In this document: piece after piece, positions 19,346-28,282 of the stretch
Numbering within the stretch: position 1 is the first letter of the stretch
Layout of the letters: each line of letters opens with the position of its first letter
NCBI GenBank assembly: GCA_023091735.1
Contig: JALKBU010000276.1
Location: 1 to 52,308, forward strand
DNA length: 52,308 nucleotides
Source: Trichomonas tenax
Lineage: Eukaryota; Parabasalia; Trichomonadida; Trichomonadidae
Direction: 5' to 3'
Notes under the pieces: model-generated
Database searches by the model: none
What the model was told of the DNA's origin: nothing
The model's input: the letters and a program-made list of their open reading frames with translations, nothing else
Program-made: the position numbers and the translations under genes

Positions 19346-20713
19346 TTATTTTCCTTTCTTGAGCTCAGGAAGCCCAACAAAGAATGGCATGGTTAGTATC
19401 TGACCAGCACATGGCCTTTCTTCCGGATTCCATTTTAGACATTTCATGATAACATCAGTGAAATTTTGATCATGGAATAATTTTCCTAAATCTCTCTTTT
19501 TAGGGATTAATATTTCTCCTTTCTTTTCCTCTTCTTCTTCCTCCTCTTCAACATGATCTTCTTCATAGCTATCATCACCTTCCTCTTCTTCTGTTTCTTC
19601 AACCAAAACTTGAGGTGCTTTCTTGTTTCGGCTGTCTTCTGAGGTCATAACTAAAAGATCAGGTTTTTGACATTTTGATGCGATTTGCGGCGGAGGCTCA
19701 CTTGATATTCTTCTGATTTCGAACACAACAGACTTTGCATTCTTTCCTTGAATCAACGGCGTGCCAAGAACTATGTTTGCTAATGTCAACGCTGCATTCC
19801 AAATATCAATTTTGTCAGGTGAAGACTTATAAACTAAAAGTTCTTCTGGTGCACGCTCTATTAATCTTTTCGGTGCTTTTTTGAAGTTCTCGAATTTATT
19901 GCAGGAACTAAAATCTACGAGTTTAAACGAAGCATGACTTTGCGTAGGGTCAACTAAGATATTTCTTAGATTAACTTTACCATGATATATTTTTCGACTG
20001 TGACATTCATTAAGTGCAGAAAATAGACATTTACCAACAGATCTCGCAAAATTTAGTGTGGCTGCTTCTTGATTCGCTGATAAAATTGAATAAACATTTC
20101 CTCCTAAAACTTCTTCACACATAATGATATGATTTCTAAATATAAACGAAGCGCAGAGGTGAACGACGCTCTTGGATTGATTCAGTTGTTTCAATGCTGG
20201 TAATTCATAATTTGAGCATTTAGATGAAAGAATTTTCAATACAATATTCTTACAAATTTTGTGATCGTAGGATAATGTTGTGATTGCATGATCACTTTCA
20301 CCAAGTATCTGCTTAATTTGATACCGATATGAAATATGATCACCAATCTTTGTAATTAAGTTTCCATTATTATCATCAAACCCTCTATTATGAGATAAAC
20401 CAACGTGTGGATTGATTTTTTGCGAGAATCTTCCTAAATAATAAATTTCGTTAAAATTAAAAACTTCGGTAAGTTCGAATATTGTCAAAAATCCTGAATA
20501 ATCGTGCACAATTTCGTGTGGTGAAAGTGGTCCATTTGTTAAAATGGATGTTTCACGTAGAAGTTTTTCTGTATTTGACAATCTTGCTGATTTTCTAAAG
20601 CGAGGTGATGTTGGCTCCTTCACTTTGAATCTTGGAGGCTGTATTCTAAATGATGGACGTGGTGTTCTCGCAGTCATCGCCATTTGCGGCATAGTTACAT
20701 TTACTTCCATCAA
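19346..20713 (-). CDS. DYRK-family pseudokinase, 455 aa
   Basis: The N-terminal part has the DYRK-homology pattern: LTIFELTEVFNFNEIYYLGR (residues 76-95), then DDNNGNLITKIGDHISYRYQI before the kinase domain, as in DYRK2-type kinases. The kinase fold continues, but key residues are lost. The glycine loop is LGESDHAITTL with only one glycine. The HRD motif is H244-G245-K246, so the catalytic base is replaced by Lys and KPEN reads NLRN. DFG is DFS (267-269). The activation loop lacks the DYRK YxY. The ATP lysine (VLK, K160), Asn251 and Asp267 remain. A strongly acidic insert lies at about 370-400, before the last helices. It may bind ATP or act as a scaffold, but catalysis is not expected. A TCATTTTTCATT motif precedes the ATG. 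Confidence 0.85.
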   Translation of the reverse strand: MMEVNVTMPQMAMTARTPRPSFRIQPPRFKVKEPTSPRFRKSARLSNTEKLLRETSILTNGPLSPHEIVHDYSGFLTIFELTEVFNFNEIYYLGRFSQKINPHVGLSHNRGFDDNNGNLITKIGDHISYRYQIKQILGESDHAITTLSYDHKICKNIVLKILSSKCSNYELPALKQLNQSKSVVHLCASFIFRNHIIMCEEVLGGNVYSILSANQEAATLNFARSVGKCLFSALNECHSRKIYHGKVNLRNILVDPTQSHASFKLVDFSSCNKFENFKKAPKRLIERAPEELLVYKSSPDKIDIWNAALTLANIVLGTPLIQGKNAKSVVFEIRRISSEPPPQIASKCQKPDLLVMTSEDSRNKKAPQVLVEETEEEEGDDSYEEDHVEEEEEEEEKKGEILIPKKRDLGKLFHDQNFTDVIMKCLKWNPEERPCAGQILTMPFFVGLPELKKGK

Positions 20714-21023
20714 TTAGAATGAAAAATGATTTTCAAAACGATCCAGATTCTTGTAATATCTTTAGATCTTTGTTTAAAATTGATGATTCTAAAAACAGAA
20801 TTTACATGTCATATTTTAGTTATTTTACATGACATATTTTGAAAGCGATCAAATTTCAGAAAATTACAAGACAAAATTATTAATTTGAATAATTTACAAA
20901 TCAGATATTCTTTACATGGCAACTTTATATATTTTCAGTAATTTACACAACATTTTGTCATATATTTGACCTAATTACGTGACAACATTTACAACCGTCT
21001 GTCGAAATCTTTTTTATTTAGCA
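20714..21023. promoter_or_regulatory. Shared divergent upstream region with paired ACATG motifs
   Basis: The DYRK-like and syntaxin genes are transcribed away from this 310 bp segment. It carries TTACATGTCA at 20802-20811 and TTACATGACA at 20825-20834, two variants of the TGACATGTAA motif about 23 bp apart, plus TTTGACC and GTGACAAC near 20967-20986. Likely a bidirectional promoter; factor unknown. Confidence 0.4.
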
Positions 21024-21833
21024 ATGGATCGAACAAAGGAATTTCGTAATTTTCTCAATAATGCAACAGTAAGCATTTCACAGAGTCCTACCAAGAGCAG
21101 GAAGCTCAACATGCCTACGCGCCAAATGAACGATTTCTTCAATCACTCGAAGGAAATTAATATTAGATTACAGAGCACTATGGCATTTGTTAGCGAATTA
21201 GATGAATTAGTCAATAACGAGAACATTCTTAACGAAAACAATCCAAGAATACAGGTGTTAATTAATCAATTACAAGATCAATTGAAATTTATCCAAAATG
21301 AAATCGACAAGCTTGAAAATATGCCATCAACTAACGGTCAGGCGAATAGTTTAGCACAGTCATTGAAACGAAACCTTCTTATGATTACAAAAACATTCCA
21401 AAATCTAGTTAAAGTCTCTTCAGACAAAATGAAAACAACATACGAGCAAAGAAAGAAGATCGGATACGTTTACTCACAACCATCGCAGTTCCAGACAGTC
21501 TATAATAACAATGATGAGATCGAATTTCCTATCGACCAATATAGTCAAATCGAGATGGAGAACCTCAATGAAAGAGCGTCATTGGTTCAAGGCGTCGAAC
21601 AACAGACAACTGCAATTTTGAAGATGTTCACAGATCTTTCTCAAATTATTGCTGATTCGAATTATAGTATCGTTAGAATTGACGACAACACTTTAGAAGC
21701 ATTAAATAATATGAAAGCCGGTCAATCTCAGATGGAAAAATACGCCGAAAAAGTTAAAAATAACAAATGGTTCATACTTAAGATATTTGCGGTCCTATTT
21801 GTATTTGCTCTTATATTTATATTGATTGTATAA
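21024..21833 (+). CDS. Syntaxin 5/Sed5-like Qa-SNARE, 269 aa
   Basis: The N-terminus MDRTKEFRNFL matches the conserved start of syntaxin 5/Sed5 (DRTxEF), the peptide that binds Sly1/Sec1-type proteins. That is why the start is placed at 21024 rather than at an upstream in-frame ATG. A helical Habc-like region follows, then the SNARE helix (about residues 185-245) and a C-terminal anchor NKWFILKIFAVLFVFALIF, very similar to that of syntaxin 5. The expected role is fusion at the ER-Golgi interface. The zero-layer glutamine appears to be Ser212: by eye ADSNYSIVRI aligns with the KEQEETIQRI of syntaxin 5. An intact gene with an atypical residue. Confidence 0.88.
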   Translation: MDRTKEFRNFLNNATVSISQSPTKSRKLNMPTRQMNDFFNHSKEINIRLQSTMAFVSELDELVNNENILNENNPRIQVLINQLQDQLKFIQNEIDKLENMPSTNGQANSLAQSLKRNLLMITKTFQNLVKVSSDKMKTTYEQRKKIGYVYSQPSQFQTVYNNNDEIEFPIDQYSQIEMENLNERASLVQGVEQQTTAILKMFTDLSQIIADSNYSIVRIDDNTLEALNNMKAGQSQMEKYAEKVKNNKWFILKIFAVLFVFALIFILIV

Positions 21834-22353
21834 ACATGTTTTTGAAAATCTTTCATAACACAGCAAATTTTTATTTTATTGCAATCAAATGATTAGTTTC
21901 ACAAACATTTATATTATAATCAATACTATCAATTGTATGAGATTCCAAAATTTCTTATTTAGACTTGATATGTTAAACAGCTTTCCAAAGTTGATTTAGA
22001 ATTGACAATTATAACAATGTATGACAGAAAATCACATTAAAATGCTATTTAAGTAACAGAGTAAATGAATATGGAATTAGAATGAACCCAGTTTGACTAT
22101 GAGATCTCTCAACAGAAAGCAATTTTGATTTTGACATGTAATTTTTAATATGACATGTATACATTTAAAAATGACATGTAATTTCCTACAATTAGTGTCA
22201 AAAATGTTTCAGATACCCCTTATTTAGATTTCAAGACCCTCAAAATCTTGTAGATTGTTTGGATCTGACAAAAATGAAACAGCCCCGAATGTAATTACAC
22301 ATCACAAATCACAGATAATTTTTCGATTTTTTGTATCCACAAAAGTAACATAA
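21834..22353. other. Intergenic, syntaxin to PLAC8 gene
   Basis: AT-rich spacer whose main feature is the TGACATGTA cluster at 22132-22180 (separate entry). The syntaxin stop lies in TATAAAC, compatible with a TAAA poly(A) signal. Confidence 0.4.
22132..22180 (+). promoter_or_regulatory. Three TGACATGTA motifs in a row
   Basis: Exact TGACATGTA at 22132-22140, 22151-22159 and 22172-22180, spaced 19 and 21 bp, about two helical turns each. A TGTCA half-site follows near 22197. About 175 bp upstream of the PLAC8 gene start. Interpreted as a transcription-factor site cluster. Confidence 0.45.
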
Positions 22354-22779
22354 ATGGATCAAGAAGGCCACTTTGTTACCAGTCTTTCAGACTTCTTCGA
22401 GAACTTGAACATCGTTCTCTACACATGCTGCTGCTTCCCGTGCTCCCTTGGCCATAACACTGCACAGGTTATGGGTGACAATTGCCAATGTTACCACTGC
22501 TGCTGCTTCATGAATCCATACTGGGTCCGCCAAATCATTCGCTCCCGTATCCACACACGCAGGAATGAGATTGAGGACTGCATTTGGTTCGCATTCATTC
22601 CTGAAGTTGGCACTTGCTTCGATGCCATCGAAATGAAGAAGCGTAACTTCAGTGGATCTCCTTATGAGTTCTACTACGGTGAAAACCGCAAACCAGATCC
22701 AAATATTAATACGTCAACATACAGCCCAATGCAAAAGTCGGAACCTGTTCCAATGGCTATTCAACAGAGCCCATATTAA
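22354..22779 (+). CDS. PLAC8-family cysteine-rich protein, 141 aa
   Basis: Has the cysteine-rich PLAC8 signature: YTCCCFPCSLGHN (residues about 23-35), a second CQCYHCCCF cluster around 44-52, and a later CIWFAFIPEVGTC. In plants and animals this family includes small membrane-associated proteins linked to metal handling and cell-size control (PCR, FW2.2, cornifelin). The hydrophobic cysteine clusters suggest membrane association. The tail is proline- and serine-rich. Codons are more C-ending than in neighbouring genes, which hints at good expression. The stop lies in TTAAATT. Confidence 0.8.
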   Translation: MDQEGHFVTSLSDFFENLNIVLYTCCCFPCSLGHNTAQVMGDNCQCYHCCCFMNPYWVRQIIRSRIHTRRNEIEDCIWFAFIPEVGTCFDAIEMKKRNFSGSPYEFYYGENRKPDPNINTSTYSPMQKSEPVPMAIQQSPY

Positions 22780-23046
22780 ATTTTAATTCACATACTTTTA
22801 ATAAAAAAACGCGATATACTGATTTTGATCTCAATGTTAAGCGTGATGTCCTGTTCGCATTGTTATATTATGATTACATTTGCATAGTCTATAGTATTGT
22901 ACCATATGCAGGCCTGAAAATAATATTTTTTTGACATTCTTGAAATATTGTTCATATTTTTATACGCATGTGATATAATTAGATTGTAAATACGTTTTAT
23001 AAAGTTATGATAATAGATTTATTCATTTATTTATCAAGATATTTTT

Positions 23047-25380
23047 ATGGATGATTTAAATGGAAAAGGACCAAGAACAGGGCTGAGGAGTTTTGATTGG
23101 TCGATTGTAGCAAACTATGACCCGAAGAGATTAAACCCCCAACAAGACTTTAATTCGATGTCTGAAATCGTATCTGCTTTTAATGCAGCACAATTCTCAA
23201 AACAAGACTTTCTTTTCGTTGGAAACCCTACAGTATATCATTTACTTCGACTTTTACAAGTAATTCTTCGATATTTAATGAATTCAAATGATTTAATTCA
23301 CAGAGAGAACGATGAATACAAAGAAAACAACGACTCATTATCGGATAAAACTAAATCATTACAAGAAAAAGTCAAAAAATTACAAGGTAAAATTAAAAAA
23401 TTAAAAGATATGGAAAAATGCCCCGCATGTGGAATTAAGTTTAAAAATTCTTCATACTTGGACCGGCATATTACATCTATACATCCAAATTTTCAACATG
23501 CGTGGTTAACGATTCGCAAGAATGAAGATGACGACTTTACTGAAGAAACGAAGCATTTGAATGATCAAATCGACAAACTTAAAGAGACAATCCGCAACCA
23601 GAACTCTACATTACAATCTGGATCTTGGATCGAACAGATCACAAGATTTAATCCTTCTAGCAGAGGAACATCTATTGCATTAGCACAATCATCGATAGTG
23701 CACATTGAAAAGAACGATGAAAAGTATAAGACACCACCTCCTGAGATCGAATTCAATTCGTCAAGACTACACACAACAATTCCTATTGTTTTGTTCGATA
23801 GCCCTGCTTTAGACATCGAAAAGCTCAAGATTCCGAAGTATTTGACCAGGCGTGTCAATCATTACTTCAAGCCAACAATTAGAATCGAAAATGAAGATGA
23901 AATCGACGAAATACAGAAGAAGATACACGATTCAGTAAAGAAAGAAGGGTTCTTTATACAGCAGTCCAAGAAAGAAAAAGCAATTCGCGAAGGTTTCGCT
24001 AAATCAATCGAAGAAATCGCTCCTGAAGATATCGAAATCATGGGAATGGCGAGAACAGCTCTTTTGTCTTATAGAATGGAGCAGCTCAATAAAGGCAACG
24101 AGTACATGAAGAATCTGCGCACATTAATCAAAACGCAGCAAACATTGCAAAATGGTGAAGAAGAAAACGAAAAATCATCATCTTCTTCATCATCGAGTTC
24201 TGATAGTGATTCAAGCTCTAAATCTAAGTCTGATAAATCTGGTGATGAAAAGACAGAAAAATCGAAGTCAGAGAAGTCTAAATCGGAGAAATCGAAATCA
24301 GAAAAATCTAAGTCTGAAAAGTCAAAACAAAAGAAAGATGATGATAGCAGTGACAGCGATAGTCCAATCATAGTCGATACAACAACACCAGATCCTCCAC
24401 GAAAGCGTCCAGAGCCAAAAGAAGAGAAGAAGAAAGACGACAAGAAGAAGGAAGAGAAGAGCGAGTCAAAGAAAGAAGATAAAAGCGAGAAAAGTAAAAG
24501 TGAATCCAAGAAATATAATGACAAAAAGAAAGACGAAAAGAATAAAAATGATGAAAAGCAGAAATCAGATAAAGAAGAAGATAAAACACAGGTTGAAATC
24601 GGTCAAAGTTCAAGCTCCAGTCAAAAGAATCCAGACAACATCCAGTTCGCTTCTTCTTCGACATCAGACAAAAAGAAGGAAGATAAAAATAGCGATATGC
24701 TCGAGTTCGCATCGAGTTCAGATGAAGATGAACAGAAGACTAAAGAAAAGCCAAAGGAAGCTCCAAAGGAAGAAGAAAAACCAAAACCTCAAATCAAACC
24801 AGATGGCAATGATGAATCAGACAGCTTCGAGAAGATGATAGATGACAAACCTAAGAAACTTGCGCCATCACCACAAAAGCCTCCTCCACAGAAACAAGTT
24901 GCATTAGATAAAGGTGATGACAAGTCCACATCATCATTCGACAAATTATTAGATGACGCACAGCCAAAGCAGCCTCATCCAAAGCCTGTGGAAGAGAACA
25001 AGCAGCCTAAAGTTATCACAAAGAAGCCAACACTTCATCTAGCGTTGAATCAAGCGAAAGCGAAGCCAAAGAAAGATATTTTCAATGATGAATTCGGTTC
25101 CGATGATGAAAAGAAGCGTAAGAAGCCAAAAGCAGGAAAAGCACCACAGAAACAGCAACAACAGCAGTATGAACCTCAAACTGGCGCTGTGAAGAAGAAA
25201 GATGACTTCATGAACTCGGAATATTCATCATCGAGCGTCATGATGAAGAAAAATCAGCCTCCTCTTCCACCAAAGGAAGAGCCAAAGCCACAGCCTGTTG
25301 CGCAGAACCCGAACCAGCCAAAGGCACAACTAGATGATATTTTAGCGGCTCTTAACATGGGTAAGAAGAAGTATAAATAA
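23047..25380 (+). CDS. DZIP1-like C2H2 zinc-finger protein, 777 aa
   Basis: Residues about 15-85 match the N-terminal DZIP1 domain by eye (FDWSIVANYDP, then a helix pair ending HLLRLLQVILRYLMNSND). A coiled coil and one C2H2 finger (CPACGIKF then YLDRHITSIH, about residues 125-148) follow. In animals DZIP1/Iguana acts at basal bodies and the ciliary transition zone, which suits a flagellate. From about residue 370 the chain is low-complexity: serine runs, repeats of KSEKS, long K/E/D tracts, and recurring short motifs DSFEKMIDD and SSFDKLLDD. The final 15 residues include LDDILAALN. TCAAGATATTTTT precedes the ATG. Confidence 0.8.
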   Translation: MDDLNGKGPRTGLRSFDWSIVANYDPKRLNPQQDFNSMSEIVSAFNAAQFSKQDFLFVGNPTVYHLLRLLQVILRYLMNSNDLIHRENDEYKENNDSLSDKTKSLQEKVKKLQGKIKKLKDMEKCPACGIKFKNSSYLDRHITSIHPNFQHAWLTIRKNEDDDFTEETKHLNDQIDKLKETIRNQNSTLQSGSWIEQITRFNPSSRGTSIALAQSSIVHIEKNDEKYKTPPPEIEFNSSRLHTTIPIVLFDSPALDIEKLKIPKYLTRRVNHYFKPTIRIENEDEIDEIQKKIHDSVKKEGFFIQQSKKEKAIREGFAKSIEEIAPEDIEIMGMARTALLSYRMEQLNKGNEYMKNLRTLIKTQQTLQNGEEENEKSSSSSSSSSDSDSSSKSKSDKSGDEKTEKSKSEKSKSEKSKSEKSKSEKSKQKKDDDSSDSDSPIIVDTTTPDPPRKRPEPKEEKKKDDKKKEEKSESKKEDKSEKSKSESKKYNDKKKDEKNKNDEKQKSDKEEDKTQVEIGQSSSSSQKNPDNIQFASSSTSDKKKEDKNSDMLEFASSSDEDEQKTKEKPKEAPKEEEKPKPQIKPDGNDESDSFEKMIDDKPKKLAPSPQKPPPQKQVALDKGDDKSTSSFDKLLDDAQPKQPHPKPVEENKQPKVITKKPTLHLALNQAKAKPKKDIFNDEFGSDDEKKRKKPKAGKAPQKQQQQQYEPQTGAVKKKDDFMNSEYSSSSVMMKKNQPPLPPKEEPKPQPVAQNPNQPKAQLDDILAALNMGKKKYK
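24255..24335 (+). repeat. 15 bp coding tandem repeat (SKSEK units)
   Basis: Within the DZIP1-like gene the pentapeptide SKSEK is repeated about five times. The codons are partly scrambled (AAA/AAG, TCT/TCG/TCA), so the peptide rather than the DNA is conserved. A charged, probably unstructured linker. Confidence 0.7.
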
Positions 25381-26728
25381 ATTGTTTTTTTTTTTTGTTT
25401 ATTAATTAACTTTTGTTTCTTCTGAGCTATAGCATCATAAGACACCATGCTATAAAATTTACTAGCTGAGCATGAGTTATTTTCATGTTATTATTGATCT
25501 AATCAACGATTATATAATGAGTATGAAGCTATGACACAGCTATCAAATTACTTAAAACATCGAGGTCAAGAGAACCCATTGGGCTATGGATAGAATTACT
25601 AGGTTATAGATATTGTTTTCAAAATATATATTTATATTCGTAAACAAATATAGCAAAAGAATCGCAGTGATACATATATTGCTATTACACATGCATAGGG
25701 ACAAAATAGCATTTTGTATATCAGCGGATTTTCATTGATGGTCGAATGTGACGGGAAAGCAACATTTCGCATGCTTAAGCCAATAATAACACAAAGCTTA
25801 AAGCATCAATGATGAAGGCGTAAATTTAATCAAAGGATCTGAATTGATGATATTTCACGCTGGAGATCAATCGGTGAATATGTATGGGCTTCTAGAAGGC
25901 GTTGGAGCCAAATATATGATAAAAAGTGACATTTCCCGAAAATATTTGCTAAAACGTGACAAATTAAAAAGTGTCAACCAAAACGATAAATTGTGTCATT
26001 GGTTTGATATATTCTGAAATACCACAGAAAACATTGATCATGTAAATTACTTTTGAATATCATATGAAAATTTGATTAATAACAAATAATGACAATGACC
26101 ACAAAAATAACAAAACGACAAATATATTTGAAAGAATTCAATTTGCAAATTTATTAATACCAAATAAATTATAAGTTTAAATTGGATTATCTAAAAGGAA
26201 TTTTGAATGTGCACAATTTTGAAAGCGTTTGGTTTGTAAGTATTTCAAAATTTTCTCTGTCTTGACATTTATTATAGACAATAAGGCTTCACTTGTAAAA
26301 TAATACGTAAAGGTCTCAATTTCTTCTATATGTATATATTAATATATATTATTAAGCGAACATTTTTAGATTAATTTGGCATTTTACTATACACTATGAA
26401 AAAATTAAATCAAACTTTCAAAGTTTAACCCATTGAATTCAAAACTTTGTAACTTTGCTATACACAATAACCTTATATCATTGGCACTTTATTTTTTTCA
26501 CATCCGTCTCAAAATTTCACGCACAAAATTTGAACGTGCTCAATTTATTTTTTAGAAATATTCTTCAAATATTAATCTACTATATGTGATCATGACAACT
26601 CATTAAACTTTCAAAAAACCAAAATATCAATATCCGAAAATAGCATCAGGAATATAATACAAATTTTGAAATATCGCCGTGCAGCTTATTGTTTTACTTT
26701 AACTTTTCTTCCTTAAGCATAAGTAAAA
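25381..26728. other. Long spacer with a possible coding remnant
   Basis: No intact gene. An open stretch without ATG start at 25802-26017 reads like protein in part (GSELMIFHAGDQSVNMYGLL) but then degrades. Several GTGACA/TGTCA half-sites lie near 25927-26000. A T-run at 25384-25394 follows the DZIP1 stop. Confidence 0.35.
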
Positions 26729-27046
26729 TTGTGGATGAAGAAATGTTGTAAGAATAACTTCGACCAACTCTATTGTAGCGCTGGCCCAGCCTGCAGTGCT
26801 CCCGTTTACTCTGATTTCGAGCCAATACAGAGACCTTGCAGAAAGCGGTCTTTTGAGGTTGATATCTGCCCATGCCTTGGCTCCGACGATTCCGATGAGT
26901 TCCAAGAGCCATTGGAAGCCAATATTTCTCTGAAAAGTTGTGCTAATGCCTCTTGTAGTAAGTTTAGGATATCGCGCGTTAAGCGTTCTTCTGTGGAATC
27001 TGATTTCTCAAATGACCTGTGCGATTTCCTTAATCTGAATAATTAA
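26729..27046 (+). CDS. Hypothetical cysteine-rich small protein, 105 aa
   Basis: Unrecognised. Cysteine-rich N-terminal half (CCKNNF, YCSAGPACSAP, DICPCLG) followed by acidic DDSDEFQEPLE and a serine-rich basic segment. This and the following 126 bp are clearly GC-richer than the flanks, which is the main reason to take the ORF seriously. Antisense ORFs over the same bases are also open, so the coding strand is not certain. Its stop overlaps the ATG of the next small ORF (TTAATG). Confidence 0.3.
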   Translation: MWMKKCCKNNFDQLYCSAGPACSAPVYSDFEPIQRPCRKRSFEVDICPCLGSDDSDEFQEPLEANISLKSCANASCSKFRISRVKRSSVESDFSNDLCDFLNLNN

Positions 27047-27171
27047 TGCCGAAATCTTCACAGAAATTGAAACCTGTTCAGTCTGTTCCCCCATCAAAAT
27101 TCCACGTTGACGTGATTCCTTTCGTATGCCAGTCCCCGCCCGTTGTTGTTGATGATCTTATCCAGTTCTAA
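27046..27171 (+). CDS. Hypothetical 41 aa ORF overlapping the previous stop
   Basis: Starts at the ATG overlapping the upstream TAA by one base and ends at TAA 27169-27171. The peptide (MPKSSQKLKPVQSVPPSKF, then VDVIPFVCQSPP and VVVDDLIQF) has a non-random look and shares the local GC-rich composition. Read with the preceding ORF, it may be one frameshifted gene or a remnant. No family recognised. Confidence 0.25.
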   Translation: MPKSSQKLKPVQSVPPSKFHVDVIPFVCQSPPVVVDDLIQF

Positions 27172-27267
27172 TTTCAGTTTCGTATTACCATGGAAACTTT
27201 CATTTCTTGTTTGTATTAACATGGAAATTTTCTGTTACAAGGGGTTTAACCCCAACTAAAGGGTGTA

Positions 27268-27329
27268 AGCATGTCGTTTTCCATCAAAATAGGACCTTTG
27301 GCGACAATGGTATCTAGACACCCTTTAGT
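27268..27329 (+). repeat. Left terminal inverted repeat
   Basis: Pairs with 28221-28282. It contains an imperfect copy of the CTAGACACCC core. Just outside, 27250-27266 carries a CTAAAGGGTGT that mirrors the inner end of this repeat, giving a second, local foldback. Confidence 0.75.
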
Positions 27330-28021
27330 GGGGGGGGGGCAATTTTTTGGTTTTTTATATCCTCTATGCTGTTTTTTTTTTTGCTTAATTTTTCATGCAT
27401 CTTAGTTTTTATTGGGAGAGTTATTTGATTTTTCGCCATTTTGCTTTCATTCATGATGTTTAAGCCGGATATGGCACTCTTCTTTGATCTTTCAGAAAAA
27501 TAAAAACTTTCTTTAAGCAATTTTCGTTTTGAAATTTTTTTATTTGTTAAAATATGTGAATTTGAATAGAAAAACCGTAGCATTATAATTACATATACAC
27601 GTACTGCTACATACTCCAAGCTTTCCCATCAAAAATAAATTTTTAATTCAATCACAATGCTTGGCGCGAAAAATTGCTTCAATTTCGTTTAAATGTGCAG
27701 TCAATCATTTGCATGGAACCTTTGAGATAATTGGCAAGCAAAAATGAGCCTAATTAGTTAAATCTAATAAAAAAATAACATTTTTATTTGATATTGGCTT
27801 GAAAGTACCATAAAAGGGTAAACAATAGTATGTTTTGGGAATGGGTAAAATTGTGGGTGTCGGGACAAACAGTTATTCACCCTCAAAATTGAATGGTGTC
27901 TGGAGGTTTGGCCAGACAGCCACAAAAAAAGTTATGTTGCATGATATACATGCTTATATAAAATAAAACATATTGGCCGCTTTAAAATTGCAAAATGAAG
28001 ATTTTTTCTGAAAGATAAAAA

Positions 28022-28220
28022 ACTTTTTCAATAAATATTTTAATTTTTCAACAGACACAACATAATACACAACCCCACTGCCTTTTTGACATAAGGTTCC
28101 TGCTTCCAGAACATGCTTAGATAAAAGACTTTTTCAATAAATATTTTAATTTCTAAACAGACACAACATATCAGCAATACCGCAACTTTTTGACATAAGG
28201 TTCCAAAGTCCAGAACATGC
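28022..28220. repeat. Two-copy direct tandem repeat, about 105 bp period
   Basis: Copy one starts ACTTTTTCAATAAATATT at 28022, copy two at 28128. Both contain CAGACACAACATA and TGACATAAGGTTCC in the same order, with small indels (offsets 104-106). Located inside the mobile element, just before its right inverted repeat. Confidence 0.75.
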
Positions 28221-28282
28221 CTAAAAGGGTGTCTAGACACCATTGTCGCCGAGGGTCCTATTTTCATGGAAGACCACATGCT
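28221..28282 (-). repeat. Right terminal inverted repeat
   Basis: Counterpart of 27268-27329. Contains the perfect 14 bp palindrome GGTGTCTAGACACC at 28228-28241. Confidence 0.75.

Larger units (their letters stand above)
27268..28282. mobile_element. 1,015 bp non-autonomous element with terminal inverted repeats and TA target duplication
   Basis: The left end AGCATGTCGTTTTCCAT and the right end (reverse complement AGCATGTGGTCTTCCAT) open two inverted repeats of about 61 bp, which differ at six positions and one indel. Directly outside each end is TA (27266-27267 and 28283-28284), the target duplication expected for Tc1/mariner-type insertion. The interior has no transposase, only AT-rich DNA, a run of ten G, a GTCTGG...CCAGAC hairpin and a two-copy tandem repeat. 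It fits a MITE-like element mobilised in trans. The family cannot be named from the ends alone. Confidence 0.7.

Noticed and set aside
24069..24712. Long antisense ORFs opposite the DZIP1-like gene
   Set aside because: Shadow of the low-complexity Lys/Ser/Glu repeats, giving Ser/Phe/Leu-rich antisense frames.
27314..27619. 101-codon minus-strand ORF inside the TIR element
   Set aside because: Lys/Ile/Phe-rich chance frame using the poly-G and poly-T runs; no transposase motif.
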